The notes under the pieces were generated by a model, which was not told the origin of the DNA, searched no databases, and worked only from the letters and a program-made list of their open reading frames with translations. A DNA stretch of 64,000 nt, from NCBI GenBank assembly GCA_934365945.1, contig CAKRNE010000004.1:77084-141083 (forward strand), in the 5' to 3' direction. The stretch is from an uncultured Agathobacter sp. Its GTDB lineage: Bacteria; Bacillota; Clostridia; Lachnospirales; Lachnospiraceae. The translations under genes were made by a program, and so were the position numbers. Shown here piece by piece: positions 58,584-64,000 of this stretch (positions within the stretch are counted from its first letter, which is position 1; each line of letters opens with the position of its first letter).

Positions 58584-60578
58584 ATGATGGATGAAAAAAT
58601 AATAAATGAAAAGTTCCACAAATATGAAAAGATGCTTAGCAAGTCTAATATATCGGTCTATGAGTATTATCCAGCTACAGATACAGCGGTTAAGCTGGAT
58701 GCCTCTTTAAATGTGGTAAGAAAAATCAGTCCATATATGAATGAAATCAACAGTGAAAGATGGCTGGATTTGCAGGAACAGAGCAGGTATGTGCAGTTTT
58801 TAAGAGGCATGAGTAACGGAAATATTGAGATACAGTATGCTGATGATGATGGACACATGACGCTTAAAAGCATCAGAAAGCTTCGCATGGTAGATGAGAC
58901 TACAGGTGAGGAGTATCTGCTGATCACCAAAAAGGACGTCACAAAACAGAAAATTACAGAGAGAAAATACAGAGAGCAGGCGCAGAGAGATTCAATGACT
59001 AAGCTTTACAATCGAGTCAGCGGCAAGGAAATAGTGGAAAGCTATCTTGATAGGAAAAATCCGTATGAGTCCTGTGGCATGCTTGTTATGGATGTCGATT
59101 ATTTTAAGGGTGTCAATGATTCGTATGGACATCTGTTTGGAGATAAGGTTCTCATTAAAATTTCGCAGCTTTTGATGGAGCATTTTGACAAAAAAGCCGT
59201 TGTTTCAAGAGTCGGAGGCGATGAGTTTATAGTCTTTTGCTATGATATTGAGAACAATCAGCTTGTATCAAGAGTCGGAGGTTTTTTTGATGATATAAAG
59301 ACACTTACCTTTGCGGAGAATGATTATATTCCGACTTGCAGTATCGGAGTGTGTTTTGTGCCGAAAAATGCATCTAATTGCAGCTATGATCAGATATTCC
59401 AGAATGCGGATTGGGCGCTGTATCAGGCAAAGAAGCGTGGAAGGAACAGATATGTTTTCTGCGACAATATGCACAGATACAATGAAGAGATTATGGAGGC
59501 AGGTCAGAAGGAAGCAGCTAAGCAGCAGCTTGATGCCAGATATTTTCAGAATGATATACTTGCGACTGCCTTTGAGGTTTTTGAGAAGCATAGATATTTC
59601 GATGATGCTATTAAGCAGCTGCTTCAGATTATCGGTATCAGATTCCAGCTTGACCGCATATCAGTTGTGGATATTGATATAAGGAACAATATTGCAAGCT
59701 GTTCATATCAATGGAGAGCTGATGGAGTGAAGGCTGCTTTGGAAAAGCCGCAATGCTATAAAAGGGAAGATTTTCAGAAATTTTTCAGTAAGTATAATGC
59801 ATTTAATGCATTGGTGATAAACGATGAAAATGTGAGTGAGTATTCGCTTGAGGGACAGCAGTTAGTTATGCAAAATAACACAAGGACAGTTCTTCATATT
59901 GCAAGATATGATGAGGGCAGATATGCCGGCACAGTTGCATTTGTCACCTGCAACAAGAACAGATTCTGGTCTCTGGACAAGATGCATGAGCTGTCTGAGG
60001 TTGTAAAGCTTTTTTCTGTATACATGAGAAAGAGTCTTGGGTTCAATAAATATGATTGTGGCTGTGGATGGCATAATGATTATGATGATCTGACAGGACT
60101 TATTTCGTTCGCACGTTTTAAGGAGGATGTGGAGCATATTATTGTGAGCGGTGCCCGCCAGGATTCGGTGATGGTGTATTCTGATATCGAGAATTTTTCA
60201 GAATATAACAGGAAATACGGTTTTGAACAGGGAGACAGGCTGCTGAAGGAATTTGCACAGTATATCATAGGTACGATGCAAAAGGCAGAAAAGACATATT
60301 TTGCCAGAATTGTTTCAGATCAGTTTGTGCTTTTTATGCCGTATGATATGAGTGCGACCGATATAGAGTACAGGGTACAAAGAATTAATGATTCTTTTAT
60401 CAGGACATATATGGGAGATGATGATGGCATCAAAATCAACATCAGGACAGGAATATACAAGATAACCGGAGCCTGCAGCGGTGTGTCTGCGGCAATTGAT
60501 GCCGCAAACAGCGCGAGAAAGCATATAAAGCCAGCTGATGAGCTTAAGGTAGCTATATATAATGACAGTATGGCTTGA
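58584..60578 (+). CDS. Tandem GGDEF protein, second domain degenerate
   Basis: 664 residues, no membrane span. The first 120 residues look PAS-like (VYEYYPATDTAVKLDASLNVV, EYLLITKKDVTKQK). GGDEF domain 1 runs about 130-300, with an intact GGDEF at 211-215 and VMDVDYFKGVNDSYGHLFGD; no RxxD inhibitory site precedes it (FDKK instead). A GAF-like middle (about 330-495) leads to a second GGDEF-fold domain, where the motif reads VSDQF at 577-581 and cannot be catalytic. It probably binds a nucleotide as a sensor. The product is likely cyclic di-GMP. The ribosome site is weak (ACCGGGGC). Confidence 0.85.
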   Translation: MMDEKIINEKFHKYEKMLSKSNISVYEYYPATDTAVKLDASLNVVRKISPYMNEINSERWLDLQEQSRYVQFLRGMSNGNIEIQYADDDGHMTLKSIRKLRMVDETTGEEYLLITKKDVTKQKITERKYREQAQRDSMTKLYNRVSGKEIVESYLDRKNPYESCGMLVMDVDYFKGVNDSYGHLFGDKVLIKISQLLMEHFDKKAVVSRVGGDEFIVFCYDIENNQLVSRVGGFFDDIKTLTFAENDYIPTCSIGVCFVPKNASNCSYDQIFQNADWALYQAKKRGRNRYVFCDNMHRYNEEIMEAGQKEAAKQQLDARYFQNDILATAFEVFEKHRYFDDAIKQLLQIIGIRFQLDRISVVDIDIRNNIASCSYQWRADGVKAALEKPQCYKREDFQKFFSKYNAFNALVINDENVSEYSLEGQQLVMQNNTRTVLHIARYDEGRYAGTVAFVTCNKNRFWSLDKMHELSEVVKLFSVYMRKSLGFNKYDCGCGWHNDYDDLTGLISFARFKEDVEHIIVSGARQDSVMVYSDIENFSEYNRKYGFEQGDRLLKEFAQYIIGTMQKAEKTYFARIVSDQFVLFMPYDMSATDIEYRVQRINDSFIRTYMGDDDGIKINIRTGIYKITGACSGVSAAIDAANSARKHIKPADELKVAIYNDSMA

Positions 60579-60589
60579 ATTAAAGCCGG

Positions 60590-61054
60590 TTACAGGTAAT
60601 ATGTTATTATCAGATATATCACACCAAGCCCCCAGCTTGAAAATATGCCGTACAGTATCACGGGACCGGCAATCCTGAATATCTGACAGCCTATGCCAAA
60701 TACCTGCCCCTCCACCTGGAATTCACATGCGGACGAGCATACTCCGTTTGCAAAGCCTGTGATAGGTACGAGAGCGCCTGCTCCTCCCCAGTTTGCAAGC
60801 GGTGCATACAGGTTTAGCGATGTCAGTACGCAGCTTATGAGAATCAAAATCATGCTGCACCATGCTGAGGCTTCATCACTTTTTAACCCAAAGTATTGCG
60901 TGCCGGTGTTTACTATTAGCTGTCCGATAGTGCATATGATGCCGCCGAGTACAAATGCCTTTAGCATGTTTGCAGGAAGGCAGTGAGTAGGTGTTACGCG
61001 CTTTACATATTTGTTATATTCATCGTTTCGCTTTTCTTTTTGGTCAGTATTCAT
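60590..61054 (-). CDS. spoVAC: Stage V sporulation protein AC
   Basis: 154 residues with four membrane spans. The family stretches are YNKYVKRVTPTHCLPANMLKAFVLGGIICTIGQL, LNLYAPLANWGGAGALVPITGFANGVCSSACEFQVEGQVFGIG and a final GPVILYGIFSSWGLGVIY span. SpoVAC is a mechanosensitive part of the dipicolinate channel. It normally precedes spoVAD and spoVAE; here it is alone, on the other strand, 37 kb away from those genes. It is convergent with the tandem GGDEF gene by 11 bases. An AGGAGG site lies 13 bases upstream, further than usual. Confidence 0.93.
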   Translation of the reverse strand: MNTDQKEKRNDEYNKYVKRVTPTHCLPANMLKAFVLGGIICTIGQLIVNTGTQYFGLKSDEASAWCSMILILISCVLTSLNLYAPLANWGGAGALVPITGFANGVCSSACEFQVEGQVFGIGCQIFRIAGPVILYGIFSSWGLGVIYLIITYYL

Positions 61055-61177
61055 GGTTTTTGTCAGACCTCCTTTTTAATAGGATGACCGTATTTTTTAA
61101 ATGTATTCATATATGTGATTTTAGTTATTTGATTTAAGTATAGTTACTTATAAGAATTAAATATGAAGGATATGTCA

Positions 61178-61235
61178 AATAATCCTTGCCACTTTTTACT
61201 TTAAATAGTAGAATTGTAGCAAGGATTATTTTTGT
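61178..61235 (+). promoter_or_regulatory. Hairpin in the glyA upstream region
   Basis: AATAATCCTTGC (61178-61189) pairs with GCAAGGATTATT (61219-61230) around a 29-base loop containing TACT/AGTA, followed by TTTTG. It is terminator-like and lies 93 bases before glyA, so it may attenuate glyA or end an upstream transcript. Confidence 0.55.
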
Positions 61236-61327
61236 GCGGTAGCACATCAAAGTAATAAATCATAGCAAAGCATATAATTGCGAAAAATAATGCAAGCATT
61301 TTGCAATAAAGAAAAGGAGACACATAT

Positions 61328-62569
61328 ATGTATACACTTGACGACATCAAAAAAGAAGATCCTGAGATTGCAAGCGCCATCACAGACGAGTTCGAGCGCC
61401 AAAACAGCCATATCGAGCTCATCGCTTCTGAGAACTGGGTAAGCCCTGCTGTTATGTCAGCTATGGGAAGCATCCTCACCAATAAGTACGCTGAGGGATA
61501 TCCTGGAAGAAGATACTACGGCGGCTGCGAGTGTGTGGACGAGGTAGAGGAGCTTGCCAGAGAAAGAGCTAAGGAGCTTTTTGGCGCAGAGTACGTAAAT
61601 GTACAGCCACACTCAGGTGCACAGGCCAACATGGCAGTTCAGTTTGCCATCTTAAAGCCGGGCGATACCATCATGGGAATGAACCTTGACCACGGCGGAC
61701 ACCTCACACATGGTTCACCGGTCAACTTCTCAGGCTCATATTTCCATGTAGTGCCTTACGGAGTAAATGACGAGGGCTTCATCGACTATGACAAGGTAGA
61801 GGAGATTGCCCTTGAGTGCAAGCCAAAGATGATTATCGCAGGTGCATCTGCATATGCGAGAACTATAGATTTCAAGCGTTTCAGAGAGATTGCAGACAAG
61901 GTAGACGCAGTGCTCATGGTTGATATGGCTCATATCGCAGGTCTTGTAGCAGCAGGACTTCATCCAAGCCCAATCCCATATGCACATGTTACCACAACCA
62001 CTACACACAAGACTCTCCGTGGACCTCGTGGTGGAATGATCCTCTGTAGCCAGGAGATGCAGGATAAGTACAATTTCAACAAGGCTATTTTCCCGGGAAT
62101 CCAGGGTGGACCTCTCATGCACGTTATCGCTGCAAAGGCAGTCTGCTTCAAGGAGGCATTACAGCCTGAGTTCAAGGAGTATCAGAAGCAGATTGTAAAG
62201 AACGCACAGGCACTTTGCAAGGGTCTTCAGAGCCGTGGCATCAAGATTGTATCAGACGGCACAGACAACCATCTCATGCTCGTAGACTTAACTCCGTTTG
62301 GTCTTACCGGAAAGTCTATCGAGAAGCTTCTTGATGCGGCTCATATCACAGCCAACAAGAATACTATTCCTAACGACCCACAGAAGCCATTTGTTACAAG
62401 CGGTATCCGTCTCGGAACACCTGCTGCTACATCAAGAGGCTTAAAGGAGGATGATTTCGACAAGGTTGCAGAGGCAATCGCCATGATCATCAAAGAGGGC
62501 GAGAGCGCAGTTGAGCCTGCAAAGGCTATCATCAAGACACTTACTGACAAGTATCCTCTTGCATTTTAA
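61328..62569 (+). CDS. glyA: Serine hydroxymethyltransferase
   Basis: 413 residues. [36 protein letters not shown] and [14 protein letters not shown] mark the N-terminus. The PLP-binding lysine is in [16 protein letters not shown]. It interconverts serine and glycine with tetrahydrofolate and supplies one-carbon units. AAAGGAGA precedes the ATG. Codon choice is strongly biased. serS follows after 55 bases and shares serine as substrate. Confidence 0.97.
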   Translation: MYTLDDIKKEDPEIASAITDEFERQNSHIELIASENWVSPAVMSAMGSILTNKYAEGYPGRRYYGGCECVDEVEELARERAKELFGAEYVNVQPHSGAQANMAVQFAILKPGDTIMGMNLDHGGHLTHGSPVNFSGSYFHVVPYGVNDEGFIDYDKVEEIALECKPKMIIAGASAYARTIDFKRFREIADKVDAVLMVDMAHIAGLVAAGLHPSPIPYAHVTTTTTHKTLRGPRGGMILCSQEMQDKYNFNKAIFPGIQGGPLMHVIAAKAVCFKEALQPEFKEYQKQIVKNAQALCKGLQSRGIKIVSDGTDNHLMLVDLTPFGLTGKSIEKLLDAAHITANKNTIPNDPQKPFVTSGIRLGTPAATSRGLKEDDFDKVAEAIAMIIKEGESAVEPAKAIIKTLTDKYPLAF

Positions 62570-62624
62570 GGGTTTTCAGAGTAAAATGTTATAAGTTATA
62601 AAAACATAATACTTTGGAGGAATT

Positions 62625-63914
62625 ATGATAGACTTAAAGTTTTTAAGAGAGAATCCGGATCTCGTAAAAGAAAATATTAAAAAGAAATTCCAGGACCACA
62701 AGCTTCCGCTCGTTGATGAAGTAATCGAGTATGACAAGAAGGCCAGAGAAGCACAGCAGGAGGCTGATGATCTTCGTGCAAAGAAGAATCAGGTTTCTAA
62801 GCAAATCGGTGCTCTTATGGCACAGGGCAAGAAGGAAGAGGCTGAGGCTGTAAAGGCTGAGGTATCACAGATTTCAAAGCGCCTCACAGAGCTTGAGCCG
62901 CTCGAGAAGGAGTATCAGGACAAGGTGCTTGAGGATATGATGAAGATTCCAAACATCATCGATCCATCAGTTCCAATCGGAAAGGATGATACCTTCAACG
63001 TGGAGAATGAGAAGTTTGGTGAGCCTGTTGTTCCTGATTTCGAGATTCCTTATCATACAGATATCATGGAGAGATTTGACGGAATAGACCTCGATGCAGC
63101 AGGAAAGGTTGCAGGAAACGGTTTCTATTATCTGATGGGAGATATCGCACGTCTTCACTCAGCCATGACAGCATATGCGCGTGACTTCATGATTGGAAAG
63201 GGCTTTACATACTGTATCCCACCATTTATGATCCGTTCAAATGTCGTAACAGGTGTTATGAGCTTTGAGGAGATGGATGCCATGATGTACAAGATTGAGG
63301 GAGAGGATCTCTATCTCATCGGCACATCTGAGCACTCAATGATTGGTAAATTCATCGATACAATAAACGATGAGTCAAAGCTTCCATATACACTCACAAG
63401 CTACTCACCTTGCTTCCGTAAGGAAAAGGGTGCGCACGGCATCGAGGAGAGAGGTGTTTACCGTATCCACCAGTTTGAGAAGCAGGAGATGATTGTTGTC
63501 TGCAAGCCAGAGGAGTCAAAGGAATGGTATGAGAAGATGTGGAAGTACACAGTAGAGCTTTTCAGAAGTCTCGATGTGCCTGTCCGTACTCTCGAGTGCT
63601 GTTCAGGAGACCTTGCAGATCTCAAGGTTAAGTCATGCGACGTAGAGGCATGGTCACCAAGACAGAAGAAGTACTTCGAGGTTGGAAGCTGCTCTAACTT
63701 AGGCGATGCACAGGCAAGACGTCTTAAGATTCGTGTAAAGGGCGAGGATGGCAAGAAATACTTTGCACATACTCTTAACAACACAGTTGTTGCTCCACCA
63801 CGTATGCTTATCGCCTTCCTTGAGAATAACCTGAATGCAGATGGCTCTGTAAATATCCCTAAGGCACTTCAGCCATATATGGGTGGTACAGAGAAGCTTG
63901 TTCCGAAGCACTAA
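62625..63914 (+). CDS. serS: Seryl-tRNA synthetase
   Basis: 429 residues. The N-terminal coiled-coil arm that binds tRNA(Ser) is at about 25-105 (REAQQEADDLRAKKNQVSKQIGAL). The class II core follows: motif 2 is FRKEKGAHGIEERGVYRIHQFEKQEM, and motif 3 lies near RMLIAFLENN. Ser-binding GTSEHSM is intact. It charges tRNA with serine. TTGGAGGAATT precedes the ATG. Confidence 0.97.
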   Translation: MIDLKFLRENPDLVKENIKKKFQDHKLPLVDEVIEYDKKAREAQQEADDLRAKKNQVSKQIGALMAQGKKEEAEAVKAEVSQISKRLTELEPLEKEYQDKVLEDMMKIPNIIDPSVPIGKDDTFNVENEKFGEPVVPDFEIPYHTDIMERFDGIDLDAAGKVAGNGFYYLMGDIARLHSAMTAYARDFMIGKGFTYCIPPFMIRSNVVTGVMSFEEMDAMMYKIEGEDLYLIGTSEHSMIGKFIDTINDESKLPYTLTSYSPCFRKEKGAHGIEERGVYRIHQFEKQEMIVVCKPEESKEWYEKMWKYTVELFRSLDVPVRTLECCSGDLADLKVKSCDVEAWSPRQKKYFEVGSCSNLGDAQARRLKIRVKGEDGKKYFAHTLNNTVVAPPRMLIAFLENNLNADGSVNIPKALQPYMGGTEKLVPKH

Positions 63915-63944
63915 TTTTTAAATTGAATCATTAAACGTAAATAT

Positions 63945-64000
63945 AACAGCCGTAGCTGCGATTGATCAGATGAAAGATAAATCGCGGTTACGGCTGTTTT
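63945..64000 (+). terminator. Terminator after serS (runs to window end)
   Basis: AACAGCCGTA pairs with TTACGGCTGTT and inner GCGAT with ATCGC; the U-run TTTT reaches the window end, so its full length is not seen. Confidence 0.8.

Noticed and set aside
61178..61235. Riboswitch or T-box leader for glyA
   Set aside because: Only a simple hairpin is visible; no T-box sequence, specifier stem or known glycine/THF motif was recognised.

Overview
The window looks like the chromosome of a low-to-mid G+C, obligately anaerobic Gram-positive gut bacterium of the Lachnospiraceae (Agathobacter/Roseburia-like; this is inference). The signs are lipoprotein-anchored sugar binding proteins, a class III anaerobic ribonucleotide reductase, SpoVA spore proteins, AGGAGG ribosome sites, near-consensus TTGACA/TATAAT promoters and many sugar-uptake regulons. 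No rRNA, tRNA or CRISPR array was seen.

Layout. 1-2.4 kb: non-oxidative pentose phosphate genes (transaldolase-like, cut by the window edge, and a two-subunit transketolase). 2.8-10.6 kb: an L-arabinose regulon with lipoprotein SBP, two permeases, ATPase, GntR/LacI regulator and araA, driven by a strong promoter with repeated operator octamers. Its product enters the pentose phosphate genes next door. 10.7-13.7 kb: GH42 beta-galactosidase divergent from an AraC regulator. 13.9-16.4 kb: YjbR-alkyltransferase fusion, DUF5808 membrane protein and YtrA-type regulator. 16.6-22 kb: MYG1-like fusion, diguanylate cyclase, glycerol-1-phosphate dehydrogenase, trmO, apt. 22-24.2 kb: spoVAD, spoVAE and a repeat lipoprotein; spoVAC is displaced to 60.6 kb. 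24.3-28.2 kb: PAP2 phosphatase, then an AraC regulator divergent from glycogen phosphorylase. 28.3-28.9 kb: two copies of a long palindromic repeat. 29-34.3 kb: TPR lipoprotein, hflX and a three-gene acyltransferase/DUF6320/esterase operon. 34.4-37.4 kb: accessory island with a decayed MNT/HEPN pair, a probable type I toxin-antitoxin, an AAA/PD-(D/E)XK protein, a palindromic-repeat stump and a mini-IS. 37.4-43.4 kb: maltodextrin cluster (LacI regulator, SBP, MalF/G, GH13). 43.6-44.0 kb: a second mini-IS in the same orientation. 44.1-49.4 kb: NAD salvage operon with a Nudix-wHTH-NMN adenylyltransferase fusion. 49.5-55 kb: XRE protein, palindromic repeat, heterodimeric ABC exporter divergent from a MarR regulator. 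55.3-64 kb: nrdD behind tandem NrdR boxes, a decayed surface protein, a tandem GGDEF protein, spoVAC, glyA, serS.

The most unusual content is the palindromic element family: three full copies and one stump, at 28.28-28.55, 28.69-28.86, 36.89 and 50.48-50.75 kb. It has near-perfect outer arms in two copies, a conserved inner stem, and internal hairpins whose stems differ between copies in a compensatory way around an ATGGAY loop. I do not recognise it as a named family. It could be a MITE-like element, a structured RNA, or both. Second are two internally deleted IS1182-like copies in direct orientation that bracket the whole maltodextrin cluster, and third a compact type I toxin-antitoxin locus with both promoters and a shared terminator readable.
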